NCBI RefSeq assembly: GCF_000204055.1
Contig: NW_006768777.1
Location: 758,036-822,035, forward strand
Direction: 5' to 3'
Source: Melampsora larici-populina 98AG31
Lineage: Eukaryota; Basidiomycota; Pucciniomycetes; Pucciniales; Melampsoraceae
DNA: 64,000 bases
Position 1 is the stretch's first letter. Every line of letters begins with the position of its first letter. Of the stretch, positions 48,688 to 58,920 are shown piece by piece. A model generated the notes under the pieces. The model saw only the letters and a list, made by a program, of their open reading frames with translations, made no database searches and had not been told where the DNA came from. The position numbers were made by a program, and so were the translations under genes.

Positions 48688-51600
48688 TCAATGTATTTCA
48701 GGAGATCGCCTTCTAGCTCGCTCGTCTCGGTCGTGTAATCGTTGAGAGGCGAAGTAGAAGCTATCCGTTGAGCCTTTGAATTTTTTTAATCGGCAACCGT
48801 TAGTTTTGGCTGTAAGAACATGTCCATTTGAAGTCATTAATTCAAACGTACCATTTGGGAATGCATTTCTAATAACAAATGGTCCATCCCATTTGGGGTG
48901 CAATTTTGATGGCCTTCCTTCAAAACAGCGGAGGACGAGGTCTCCAGGTTTGAGATTTCTTTCTGTATATCGGTCCTCGGTTTCTGTATATCGATTTCTT
49001 GCTCTTTCGTTGAGCTCCTTGATGAGTTCCTCACGTTTTTCACAGTGTTTGTGAACTGTTAAATTCCGTTGACGGTGTATCAGCTCTAAGTTTTCGAGTG
49101 AGTTGTCGAAATTCATGCTTACAGATTCTGAAGGCAGTCGCGCTTCTTCGCCGTACGCCATATAATATGGAGACGCTTTCATTGAGTGAGAGTAAGCCGC
49201 GCGATAGGCAAATAGACAAGAGTTTAAGTATTCGTCCCATAAGTCTTGGTTATAAGGACTGCAACACTTACGAATACTGTTCATCAACGTTCCTTGAAAG
49301 CGTTCGACTAAACCGTTAGCTTGCGGGTGGTATGGAGTTGTGTTGATATGCTTGATGTTCACCGTCTTCATATAATCCTTGAAGTGTCTTGATATAAATT
49401 CAGATCCATTATCTGTTACAACTTCTTCCGGTACTCCATGGTTAAGTATGATTTCTTTTATAAGACTTATTACTGCTTCTGACGAAGTATTTTTTAAAGG
49501 TTTTGCGTAAGCCCAGCCTGTGCCGTAGTCGATAGCGGTGAGCAAATATTGATTTCTGTTGGCCGTTTGAACAAGTGGTCCGACAAAATCCATTGCCCAT
49601 TTTCGGAAGGGTTTTCCTCTTGGGATGACTTGCATTGGTAGGGCATGCTGTTGATTCGGGGCCGAGTGAACTTGACAGGCGGCGCATAGTGCAATTGCGT
49701 CTCTGACAATTTTGGAGATGTTTGGGAACCAATAGCGTTTTCGAACTGCGTCGATTACATCCTTGTCATTTCGGTGGCCTAGGTCTTCGTGAATTTGAAA
49801 GCAGATTGCTTCAGCATCTCGTGCGCTAATTGGTACAGTGAGTTGGTCGGCGCTAAGATCCTCAAGATTAATTTTGACAAGTCTGTTGCCATCCAACATG
49901 TAGTCGCCGGTTCCAATAGTCAATGGATCTGCTCCTGCTAGCAATTGCAGTTTGTACTTCACCAATTGATTAAATGTTTCTTCTTGGTTGTTAATGATAA
50001 ACAGTGGATCCGCGACTTCTGGAGGGTCAGCATCAAAACTGGTGTTCGGTTTTCTAGACAAAGCATCAGCAGCTAGTTGTTCTTTTCCCGGGCGATAAAT
50101 GATGTGAGCGTCGAAAAACTCAATTTCATCTACAAAACGCGCCAATCTTCGGTTAATATGCTTTTGTGTTTTAAAATATTTTAAAGACTCGTGGTCCGTG
50201 CGAACTAGCACTGGCGAACCTTCAACAAAACCACGAAAATGTTTTAATCCGTGAATAATTGCCAAAAGTTCGCGTTCTTGGGCGCTATAGTTTTGTTCAG
50301 TCTTTGATAGCTTGCGAGATTCGAAAGCAATAGGTCGCAGATTACTGTTTTTGAGTTGTTTTTGATAGGAGTTGTAGTCGAAGTTGCCTGTCTTAGGGAC
50401 GCTGATAGTCAGATCTTGTTGTAACACTGCGCCGATATTGGTGCCCGATGCGTCTGTGTCTAATACAAACGGTTTGAAGGGTTCTGGATGTTGTAATGGC
50501 ACCGTTTTTGAAAGGGCATCCTTGAGTTTAGTGAACGCGTGATCTTGAACCTTTGCCCATTTGATAGATGAGCCTGGCTTAGGAGAGCCTTCAGTGAGCT
50601 GATATAGGGGTGAAGCAATGGTTGAAAAATTAAGAATAAAACGTTTGTAATATGTGCATAAGTTTAGGAAACCTCTGACTTGTGAAATGTTAATAGGGGT
50701 AGGCCACTCAACAATCTTTTGTATCTTCTCGGGGTTAACGTGGATACCATCACCATTAACAATGTGTCCCAGGAATAATAGAGAGGGTTTTCCCCATTGA
50801 CACTTCCTGGTTGACACTATTAATCCGGCCTTCTTGAGAATCTTGAAGATAATGCCGATGTGCTCGATGTGTTCTTTCTCATTTTTTGAATAAACTATGA
50901 TGTCGTCTAGATAAACCAAAGCAAACTTATCAATAACTTCAGCCAAGACACTGTTTATCATTTCTTGGAAGGTAGCGGGAGCATTACATAATCCAAAAGG
51001 CATAACCTTCCATTGAAAATGACCGTAGCGGCACGTAAAGGCCGTTTTTTCTTTGTCTTCTGTGGCCATTGGGATCTGCCAGAAGCCTGATCTTAGGTCA
51101 ATGGTTGTGAAGACCTTTGATTTCGACAGAAAAAGGTAAGCATCGTCAATACGAGGAAGTGGATATGCATTCTTTCTTGTGACTTTGTTTAGTGCACGGA
51201 AGTCAACACATACCCGGTTCGATCCGTCCTGTTTCTTCACAAGGAGGAGAGGGGAGCTCCATGGGGAGTCTGATCTTTCTATGATGCCTTGTTCCAGTCC
51301 TTCATCAATAAACTGTTTGATTATCTCGTGTTCAGCAGGTGTATGGGGACGACCATGGGTTTTGATGGGTTTGCTGTCTCCGGTATCTATATAATGTTTA
51401 TGCTTTCGATCTTTGAGGACTAAGTCGTCTGAGAAACAATCCGGGGCTATGACTCTAGCTTGTCGTTCTAGACCTTGACCAAAATTATTGTTGTCAATAG
51501 TAAATAGTTTTGGTTCGGATTCTTTTGGTTGTATATTAAAAATACCTTCATCTTTTTTAACTGCGTAGGTTCCTGAGTCAAAGTCGATAGCAGGTTTGTG

Positions 51601-53010
51601 TTCTCTGTGCCAAGGAAGTCCTAAGATTAGCGCAATATTAGGGAGTGGAAGGATATAAGCCTTGATGTTGAATTCATAGGTTTCTTGAGTGTCTTTGTGG
51701 TACATTTCCGCTTGGAAGATAGCCATCTTTGAGCAAGTTTCTTGAGCACCATTTGCGAGTCGTACTCCTTGGGCCGTGACTTCGAGGATTTTGATTCTTC
51801 TTGGATTTAATTTGATCATTTGATCGACCTTTTCTGATGAAATATAATTACCAGCTGCGCCAGTATCCATGATGGCATCCAAGGGCATGTCACGCCAGTG
51901 GCAGGGGTAAATTGGTAAAGAGGTTTTGCCGGGGCCTTGATGAGCCGCCAATTCAACAATACTTAGGTCGAGGGAAATAGGTTGATTGTCAATTGCACGA
52001 GCCTTCATTTCTTCATAGTTGGTTACGACAGAAGAAATTTCTTCTTCTAAGTCAGAAGGATCGTGGACTGGACTAATGCTTGTGTCTTCATCGTCGGCTG
52101 TGCAGTTGGAGGTGAAACTTTGTCTATTGTGGTGACTTGTATAGGTTGAACTTAAGATTCGGTTCCAACCTTCAACACAATGTAATTCTTTTTCACCTAA
52201 ATCTAAATAGTCTACTTCAGCGACTGGGGAGTTGAATGGCACATGATTGAGTTGATAACCATCTATCAAAGTATGGTCTAATCTGATCTTTTTCTTACTT
52301 GGGTCCTTATCAATGATCTCCTGAAGATCGGCATAATACACATCATGGATTCCGTTTGGATCATGTGCAGGTAGTCGTTCAGGTTCAGGTTCTTCTGTGG
52401 TCGATAAGGTCCTCTTAAGGTCGGCGTTGTTGAGATGTAATCCATCTAAATCAAAGTAGTCGATCCCTTTAGAAATGGTTACAGGACTGTCTTCGTTTCC
52501 AAAGGCTTTACAGGACTTACAACAACGATATCCACTATTGACTTCGTCTTTGAGTAGCTGTGCGACCGCCTCTCGCTCTTCCTTCATTTTTAAGAGGGTT
52601 GAGGAATCCAATCTATCTAGAGCTTCTAAATAGTCTTTTTGATATTTAGTTAGGGCTTCTCGACCATCTTTGGTAGGTCCGTCTAGGCTTTCCGAGGATT
52701 CTTGGGAGGCGCTGATGATTTGTCCCTCAGCATCGTAAAAGGGGGTGGTAAATCTATCGAAGTCTCTAAGTTCGAAGTCTTGGAAAGGGGGGATAAAAGA
52801 ATCAAAGGTACTCGGTACAGAAGGTTCTGGGAATGGTAGATCATGGTCTATCATCAAAAGATTGGGTTTGCGTCTGTCACCGGAGTTATTGGAACGTGAA
52901 TGGGATGAATTGCCGGGTTTCTTTCCTCGAGGGCAATTTGGTGATTTGTGTCCTTTTTGATGGCATCGATAACATTCAACGTTTGATAGATCCAGAAGAT
53001 CTAGGTCCAT
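48688..53010 (-). CDS. pol: Gypsy Pol polyprotein: zinc knuckle, protease, RT, RNase H, integrase
   Basis: A 1440-aa open frame. Near the start is a CCHC knuckle, CYRCHQKGHKSPNC, normally the end of Gag. The protease site is AIMDTGAAGNYIS (DTG). RT: CVDFRALNKVTRKNAYPLPR, TTIDLRSGFWQIPM and the catalytic YLDDIIVYSK. RNase H: FVLDTDASGTNIGAVLQQD and QERELLAIIHGLKHFRGFVE. Integrase: zinc domain HEDLGHRNDKDVIDAVRKRY...CAACQ, first Asp in AMDFVGPLVQT, second in VVTDNGSEFISRHFKD, Glu in NGLVERFQGTLMNS. All catalytic residues are present. The first 30 or so codons after gag's TGA are in gag's frame, so a Gag-Pol fusion would form if the TGA were read through. The ATG at 53010 is only the first methionine. 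Confidence 0.95.
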   Translation of the reverse strand: MDLDLLDLSNVECYRCHQKGHKSPNCPRGKKPGNSSHSRSNNSGDRRKPNLLMIDHDLPFPEPSVPSTFDSFIPPFQDFELRDFDRFTTPFYDAEGQIISASQESSESLDGPTKDGREALTKYQKDYLEALDRLDSSTLLKMKEEREAVAQLLKDEVNSGYRCCKSCKAFGNEDSPVTISKGIDYFDLDGLHLNNADLKRTLSTTEEPEPERLPAHDPNGIHDVYYADLQEIIDKDPSKKKIRLDHTLIDGYQLNHVPFNSPVAEVDYLDLGEKELHCVEGWNRILSSTYTSHHNRQSFTSNCTADDEDTSISPVHDPSDLEEEISSVVTNYEEMKARAIDNQPISLDLSIVELAAHQGPGKTSLPIYPCHWRDMPLDAIMDTGAAGNYISSEKVDQMIKLNPRRIKILEVTAQGVRLANGAQETCSKMAIFQAEMYHKDTQETYEFNIKAYILPLPNIALILGLPWHREHKPAIDFDSGTYAVKKDEGIFNIQPKESEPKLFTIDNNNFGQGLERQARVIAPDCFSDDLVLKDRKHKHYIDTGDSKPIKTHGRPHTPAEHEIIKQFIDEGLEQGIIERSDSPWSSPLLLVKKQDGSNRVCVDFRALNKVTRKNAYPLPRIDDAYLFLSKSKVFTTIDLRSGFWQIPMATEDKEKTAFTCRYGHFQWKVMPFGLCNAPATFQEMINSVLAEVIDKFALVYLDDIIVYSKNEKEHIEHIGIIFKILKKAGLIVSTRKCQWGKPSLLFLGHIVNGDGIHVNPEKIQKIVEWPTPINISQVRGFLNLCTYYKRFILNFSTIASPLYQLTEGSPKPGSSIKWAKVQDHAFTKLKDALSKTVPLQHPEPFKPFVLDTDASGTNIGAVLQQDLTISVPKTGNFDYNSYQKQLKNSNLRPIAFESRKLSKTEQNYSAQERELLAIIHGLKHFRGFVEGSPVLVRTDHESLKYFKTQKHINRRLARFVDEIEFFDAHIIYRPGKEQLAADALSRKPNTSFDADPPEVADPLFIINNQEETFNQLVKYKLQLLAGADPLTIGTGDYMLDGNRLVKINLEDLSADQLTVPISARDAEAICFQIHEDLGHRNDKDVIDAVRKRYWFPNISKIVRDAIALCAACQVHSAPNQQHALPMQVIPRGKPFRKWAMDFVGPLVQTANRNQYLLTAIDYGTGWAYAKPLKNTSSEAVISLIKEIILNHGVPEEVVTDNGSEFISRHFKDYMKTVNIKHINTTPYHPQANGLVERFQGTLMNSIRKCCSPYNQDLWDEYLNSCLFAYRAAYSHSMKASPYYMAYGEEARLPSESVSMNFDNSLENLELIHRQRNLTVHKHCEKREELIKELNERARNRYTETEDRYTERNLKPGDLVLRCFEGRPSKLHPKWDGPFVIRNAFPNGTFELMTSNGHVLTAKTNGCRLKKFKGSTDSFYFASQRLHDRDERARRRSPEIH

Positions 53011-53079
53011 AGGTCCTGCGCCATTGGTGACCGGGGGAGGTCTTCCAAAGTTAGCCGATGGGCGATGGTTGTTGTTTGG

Positions 53080-53907
53080 TCAATGGTTGTAACGGTGAGA
53101 GGAAAAGTGGTGGTTCTTCTCGTTGAACTTAGTAGTCGATGGAGTCTTCAGGTCCCAATTCTTGAAGCCTCTTTTATTAATTCTTGCGCTTCTTTCTGCT
53201 TCTCTTGCAGCAGCGTAGACAAGTTCCATGTCTTTTTTCTTTCGCAAATCTTCTTTATTGTTAATCCTTTCTCTGTAGAATTCAGGGAGCTTATCTAAGA
53301 AGTGAAATTTGCGTTGAGAAAAATTAAGTTCTTCCAGAGGCATGTGAGCCATTAGTTTTCTGAAACGCAAGATGTAATCGTTGATGTCATTGCGATAATA
53401 GCAGACTTTGATTTTTTCTAAGTTCTCTTCAATCATTAAGTCAAAGTTATAATGATCAATAAACTGAGCTTTGAAGTCTTGATAATCTACTATGGATCCG
53501 CCTTGACTCTTTCGGACGTCATGCCAGAACATGTGCGTCTCTTCATCGAGGTAGTTTCCTATCATTTCACCCCAGGATGATTCGGGATAGTGATGCATCC
53601 TGAAGTTCGATTCTAGTTCCGAGATCCAGAGTTCCGCATGGTCGCCGTAACCGGTGAACTTTCGAGGTTCGGCTCTGAACGCAGCCGGTCTAGGTTCATT
53701 GGCTCTCGCGTGTTGGTTAGATTCGAGTTGTTGGATTTGAGTCGCTTGTTGTTGGTAGACGGTGTGGTATTGATTTCGAAGTTCAGCAATTTCACGAGCA
53801 TGGTTTTGCGCGTTGTTTTGCGCATCTATGTTGACTTGTTCTAATTGAGCTTTGATAAGACGTAAGTCTTCGGCAGGGATTGAGATGAATCCTAGGTTTT
53901 CTTCCAT
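53080..53907 (-). CDS. gag: Gypsy Gag (capsid region)
   Basis: A 275-aa frame starting MEENLGFISIPAEDLRLIKA. A coiled coil (residues about 20-60) precedes the retrotransposon Gag capsid domain: EPRKFTGYGDHAELWISELE, WGEMIGNYLDEETHMFWHDV, DYQDFKAQFIDHYNFD and FRKLMAHMPLEELNFSQRKF. It ends in a basic tail (FNEKNHHFSSHRYNH) at a TGA (53082-53080). The zinc knuckle lies downstream in the same frame within the pol frame, so this stop cuts a normal Gag before its nucleocapsid. Confidence 0.9.
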   Translation of the reverse strand: MEENLGFISIPAEDLRLIKAQLEQVNIDAQNNAQNHAREIAELRNQYHTVYQQQATQIQQLESNQHARANEPRPAAFRAEPRKFTGYGDHAELWISELESNFRMHHYPESSWGEMIGNYLDEETHMFWHDVRKSQGGSIVDYQDFKAQFIDHYNFDLMIEENLEKIKVCYYRNDINDYILRFRKLMAHMPLEELNFSQRKFHFLDKLPEFYRERINNKEDLRKKKDMELVYAAAREAERSARINKRGFKNWDLKTPSTTKFNEKNHHFSSHRYNH

Positions 53908-54398
53908 TGTTGTAATAGTTTTTTTCTGTTCGTAAAAATTGAGAGGAAGTTATTAAACGGGTTTTTTTTTCAGGAAAAAGGAGACTTGATCAGAGTCTAT
54001 TGGGTACGTACGTTAATTCTTCAAAAAGAATATTTAAGTGATTCAAAAATCGAGGGTTGTTAAAATAGTTGGTGTAGTTTTTGTAAAATTGGTGGTTGTT
54101 GATACTGTGTGTAAAGGAAAGGGGTTCTTTAATGAGTTCTAACAGTTTAAGAGAAAGTGTCGAAGGAATTTTCGGATAGCTAGCTAAGAAATCCTAAAGA
54201 CTTACGATGGTAGTATTCTGGGTGAAAGGGTTTGTAATTCCTGTGGTCCTGTTTTCCGATGGTGATATCTGGTATCGGAATTAAAAGAAGACACAGAGTT
54301 AGGGGAACAGATTTCACCGATTGATTACTTTGAGCTTTCTTTTGATTATCGAGGGAGATGATAATTTGAGAGTTAGAAGATAAAGAATAGAAAAACAC

Positions 54399-54416
54399 AC
54401 AAATAATTATTTGTGA
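54399..54416. repeat. 18-bp palindrome at the inner edge of the 5' LTR
   Basis: CACAAATAATTATTTGTG spans the junction between leader and LTR at 54412. It occupies the place of a primer-binding site, where no tRNA complement could be recognised. Role unknown. Confidence 0.35.
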
Positions 54417-54575
54417 TCCACTCACAATCTGTAGGCGAGAATGAATGGGAAGTTACTTGGGGATTGCATTTCCTTGAGAGATGGAGGCAGTTTATATACG
54501 CGTACATCTCGAGGTAAGAAACAAATAAGGAAATGGGAGTGAGGACAACGCGAGGCAAGGGGTTGTCTCAGTACA
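54412..54575 (-). repeat. 5' LTR of the gypsy element
   Basis: Identical to 48112-48275 over 164 bp; its outer edge is interrupted by the MITE at 54576. Confidence 0.9.
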
Positions 54576-55013
54576 GGACCCAGGAATGCGCCTACAGAGG
54601 TATCTGATGAAACCTGTTTTTCAGTTTTTGGGCTCTACACAACACACCACTCCTTGTCTCAAGGTCCAGAGCACTTCAAAAGATGCGCATGGACTAGGGC
54701 TATCAAATGAGCCTACTCCAAGCCTCTCAACTCCCCTCAATTTCGCGCAAAATCGATTGGCGCAATTTTTTTTCGTGCCTCCAAGGCCTGATTCCGACGT
54801 TCGATTTTAAGGCTCTTTTTGACCGTTACATCCCATTATCTCAGGAAGTATTGGTGCTATGAGGTTGAACGCTAGCTTAAACGAAAGCCTTCAATGTCAC
54901 GCACATTTTGCACTACTGTAGGTGCTGTGAATGTGTCGTTTAGTGCCCTAAAAACCCGCCAACAAAACGTCGGAATTTACATCAGATACCTCTGTAGGCG
55001 CATTCCTGGGTCC
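54576..55013. mobile_element. Mutator-type MITE (438 bp, 34-bp perfect TIR, 10-bp TSD)
   Basis: The ends at 54576-54609 and 54980-55013 are perfect inverted copies of 34 bp starting GGACCCAGGAATGCGCCTAC. The 10-bp sequence TCTCAGTACA precedes (54566-54575) and follows (55014-55023) the element, and corresponds to one copy in the intact LTR. TSD length fits a Mutator-like element. No transposase is present. It inserted after the LTR retrotransposon. Confidence 0.88.
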
Positions 55014-55030
55014 TCTCAGTACAATAGGTA

Positions 55031-57202
55031 CACCACGGGGGGATCCTGGGTCAGAAGTTGATCCTGACCGGTCTTCAACACGTCGAGTCAAATTCTGACC
55101 CGCAGATCGCCCCTGGGTAGACCAAAGGTCACCTCCGGCTGGCCTTTGTAGGCCGCCCCTGTTTGTGCCCAGAACAGCCTGCAGCCTGACTTGTAGGCGC
55201 ACCACGCGGGCCCATAGGCGGCCTGTTTGGTCAGCAGTCGGTAGTTGACCTTCCCAAAACCGACTGCTGAGTCATTGTGCTCACATGCTCAGCAGTCAGT
55301 TCTTGCTGCGCTGAGCCAAGCCATCCTCGATGAGTTGCTCTGGGACTGCCATCAAGTGTCGATTCAGACTGATTGGATCCAAGGCTATCACGTTGAAAAA
55401 TAAGATCTTGATAGCATTTAGTTTGTGGTTAACAAGCCGTTTTGGACAGCATGAAATCAACAACGTGTTATGTTATGGTGAGCGCGAGAGCCCAATACCA
55501 CAATAATTAATCACCCAGTTCCGAACAAAAGAACATCAGCCTTGAGCCTTCTTGACTCGTTGCTGTCGAAGAATCTGCTGGAAATCTCTCAAGTTTCAGA
55601 CAGCAACGACCAATCAGAGGCTGCATGATGGTCTTCACCCCTGCATATGATTTTTCTCGCATCGTGACCTCACCCCTGGGTAACGCGGTCTTCTCGCGTG
55701 AGTGGCCTTGTCCTGTCTTTAGATACAAACTCAACTTGTTTGTTTCCTTCAAGAATCTCTCCAAACTTTGATTTATCAATTGTTTTGAACTTGAATTTAA
55801 AACTTTCTTCAAACTTCACTTTATCATCACTTTCATCTCACTCACAATATGTCTTCTCAACAACAATCACGTGGAGTGGGGCCTTATTCGCTTGCAGGTT
55901 TGTCCATGAGTTAGTTTTCTCACTTTTTATCTTATTGGACTTTCACCCGGATTCAACATCAATCCTTCTTTGATTTCATTTTGCTTCATTTACATCGAAT
56001 CAACAGGAGTCACCTGATGGTTACTTCTTCGTTGGTTCTTTCTTTAATATTATCAAAGTGAGTACGGCTGGTCTACTTTCTTTATGAGTTGGATTCTTTT
56101 TGATCGACTCGTTATAATTTTTCCCACTGAACGTGAGTCATCTAACGGTGACTTATTACTTGGTTCTTTGTGTAACACTGTTAAAGTAAGTTCAGCTGGT
56201 ATGCCCTCTTTACAAGATACAGTTTTTTGATCGACTCGTTTCCTTTTTTTCTCTTTTGTTCCTTTTCTTTGTTTTTCTCTAGTTAGTCTCTTCATCCTCT
56301 TTTTTACTTTTCATTGGAATTCAAAAGAGCCACTGACCGACCGTTTGAAAAGGTGTCGCATAACATCCGCAACCCTCGCAAACCCAACATTCCACCTGAG
56401 GGCATCATCCCAAATACAAAGAGAACGATCTATTGGGTAGGCATTTAGTCAATTACTTTGCACAATCAAGATTCAGATCTGACTGTTCTTTGTATATATC
56501 GCCAATAACTGCGGTGAGGAAACTGATGATCGCAATATTGACACCCGAGACCTTTGATCTGCCTTCCGAAGTTGGTATACAAGCGGAGATGGAAGGAATT
56601 GAAAATGAGGAAATTGGTGGGGACAATCAATGATGTCTTTTGATACGTTGCAAACAAATCATCCCCTTTTCAATTAATTCCTTTGTTATTGAGATGTAGC
56701 AGCGACATAGATAGAAGTTGTTCTCAATAATAATCGAGCAGACTGAAATCTTCTCTTATTCCATGTCAAAAATCAACAAATTGTTTTCATTTCTCTCTTT
56801 TTCAAATTCTCCATTCTCTCGTTTGTTTTGTTATCATTCAATGACCACTTTTTTTCAACTATTTGCCACCTCCTAGTAATGCACTCCACTTCAAGCCCAC
56901 TATGATCTTTGTTTGTTTGCAAGAGCTGCTGTGACCCAAGTGAACCGAAGCCATTGGGGTTTGGCCGCGAGAAAATCCCGTCGGGCGTTGAAAATCGCCT
57001 ACTGACCGTCGCAGGATGGCGCGAGGCCAAACCTCCGTCACCGCAAGGGCGCCCTCATGCTGGTCGGCTAGCCCTACCCTCATTCGGCATGCGGTCGTCG
57101 CCAAACTGACTACCCGCAGGCCGTCAGTCTCTCTGCAACGAGAGGCGGTCTGCTGGCGGCCGGCTAGGATGGCCATTTGGTGGTCAGGGTGCCCCCGTGG
57201 TG
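55031..57202. mobile_element. TIR element of 2.2 kb beginning CACCACGGGGG (TSD TA?)
   Basis: CACCACGGGGG at 55031 is inverted at 57192-57202, with TA on both sides (55029-55030 and 57203-57204). A CCTGG/CCTGACC similarity extends inward. GC-rich ends flank an AT-rich interior with exon-like pieces. No transposase was recognised. The TA duplication would fit a Tc1/mariner-type or CACTA-like mechanism, but TA alone is weak evidence. Confidence 0.5.
55848..56205 (+). other. Exon-like blocks inside the 2.2-kb TIR element
   Basis: A start MSSQQQSRGVGPYSLA (55848) is followed by a possible GT intron. Two related blocks then follow, about 115 bp apart: ESPDGYFFVGSFFNIIK at 56010 and ESSNGDLLLGSLCNTVK at 56125, each preceded by an AG and followed by GTGAGTACGGCTGG or GTAAGTTCAGCTGG. 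They look like a duplicated exon with its donor, but the phases do not join into one open frame. Possibly a captured gene piece. Confidence 0.3.
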
Positions 57203-57229
57203 TATAGGTCAGAGATGTTTTAAGCACAT

Positions 57230-57600
57230 AAGCTGATAAGAATTGCTTTTCAAAAGCGTTTGAAAACCAGACATAAGATTATCGACAGCATAAAAATACA
57301 AAAGCTCACAAGCTCAAAAATAAACACGTGGCTCAGGTTTCAGTGCTTTTCAAAAGCATAGGGAACAGGTAGAAATTACGGGATAGGATAAGTTGAAGTG
57401 CTATTTAAAAAGCATGAGGGGTGGCGGACAAACATTTAAGGCATCTACGGAGGTAAAAATAGCTCCATTGCTTTTGAAAAGCAAGGTTAGATTGCTATTG
57501 AAAAGCATTGAGGTGTTGGTTGGGGACGCTAGGAGGGTTCAAGCTTACAAGAAGTGCTTTTTAAAAGTCTTTGAAAAGCCCACATTACCAATTCAAAGCT
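57230..57600 (+). repeat. Right half of the palindrome array
   Basis: About six further variants of TGCTTTTGAAAAGCA (about 57244, 57348, 57398, 57470, 57492 and 57556). They directly precede the TATA box at 57633 and continue the series broken at 48112. Confidence 0.6.
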
Positions 57601-57632
57601 TACGTGTAGAAAACGGTAGCACAAGAAAAAGG

Positions 57633-57640
57633 TATAAATA
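57633..57640 (+). promoter_or_regulatory. TATA box downstream of the palindrome array
   Basis: TATAAATA in the context GGTATAAATAGAGGG, about 30 bp downstream of the last palindrome. It is a strong core-promoter match, but no gene follows. It may be the U3/R border of a degraded LTR. Confidence 0.5.
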
Positions 57641-57737
57641 GAGGGCCAATGGATCAGCCGAAATAGGACCACACACACCACATTCCTTGGGTCCCTCTGG
57701 TCAAATGACCTTGGGATACCCAGAAGGGGAATGTGTT

Positions 57738-57839
57738 AACTTAAATCCCTGTAGCACCTCCACCTTAGTCTTTAGAGCATAAATTCATGGCATAATTGCT
57801 GGCCGAATTTTCTAAGGGGGGGGCTTAGGGATTTAAGTT
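57738..57839. mobile_element. MITE of about 102 bp
   Basis: AACTTAAATCCCT at 57738 is inverted at 57827-57839, with further CCACCTTAG / CTAAGGGGGG pairing inward. Non-coding foldback unit. Confidence 0.5.
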
Positions 57840-58920
57840 GATTTAATTGGTTTTGGCACATATTGGTCATATCAGGGTCTACTGTAGTTGGTGTTGGCTC
57901 ATAGAGTTGGGTGTTCTACATATGACATTAAGTAGCATGATATTATTGCTTATGGTATTTTAGTATGCTGTCATGTTCTCATTTGATGTGTTGTTGCCTG
58001 TTGATCTCTAATTCTATATGTATGCTCTTAAGTATTGGCAGTGTTCTAATTTTTCCTTATAAGCAGCCCATGAGTCTACAAGGTTTGATCTTCATCCATT
58101 CAAACCTTTGACACTCACTTATAAGCAATTCCTCTGTTGTGAATGACCTTGAATGACTCATAGATAAATCCAATCAACCAAGACTTGCCATTTTTAGGTT
58201 TCATCTCCACTACAGACACCAAAAAAACAAAGTGAGAAACTCATCAAATTGGTCATAAACACAAAGAATAACAAGAAAGTGATTTGAATCTGTCAGACAA
58301 GAAGGAAAATATACAGTCAATCTACAAAAGGTTGACCAATCTTGTCTGCAAAACTCAGGCAAATTGGCAGGGAACTTGCAACAAGCTTTTCTCAGTTGGC
58401 TGTACTAGGTTAAGACAACTCTCTTGCCCAAGCCAAATTCACTGAACAGGTCCAAGGTGTGAGCAAGGGACTTGAGCCATGGTCAACACTGTTGGCGGTA
58501 GAAGTTTGGGCCAAAATTGACCAAAACATGGTCTGGAGCCATTATCACCCATTCATCTTCAATAAACAAAACATATTTTTTGTGCAGCCTTCCCCCTATA
58601 TCTTCTGCACAAAAATGTCTGTCCAGAATTATTGGATTAATTTTGTCTTCAAAACTTCATTAATCCTTTATTTGTCAAGACATTCAGTGTTGAAGAGATG
58701 TTAGGTACTGTTACCTCAATTCTAACAACACCTGAACTGCACCACTGCAATCCGCTTTTCCGGCTGATTTTTGTAACAGTACATCAACCCGCCACAGACA
58801 CCATCCACTCTTGCTCCACTTAATTTTCAGACCCACTAAATACTTGAGGTAGCACCGCGGGGTCCAGACGTGCTCGCGCTCCGCTCACATCATTTTTGTG
58901 TCATCAGAGTGGGCAGGGTG
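57840..58920. other. Gene-free stretch with a decayed repeat
   Basis: No gene is supported. 58600-58800 is the inverted relative of 44676-44870 (shared CAAAAATGTCTGTCCAGAAT and CCTGAACTGCACCACTGCA words). Confidence 0.45.

Larger units (their letters stand above)
48112..54575 (-). mobile_element. Ty3/gypsy retrotransposon with identical LTRs
   Basis: LTR copies at 48112-48275 and 54412-54575 are identical over all 164 bp, pointing to recent insertion. On the minus strand the order is LTR, leader (about 0.5 kb), gag, pol, short tail, LTR. There is no chromodomain. The right LTR edge was hit by a MITE at 54576, after which TCTCAGTACAATAGGTA resumes, so the true LTR may extend a few bases past 54575. 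No 5-bp target duplication or clear polypurine tract was found. Confidence 0.9.
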
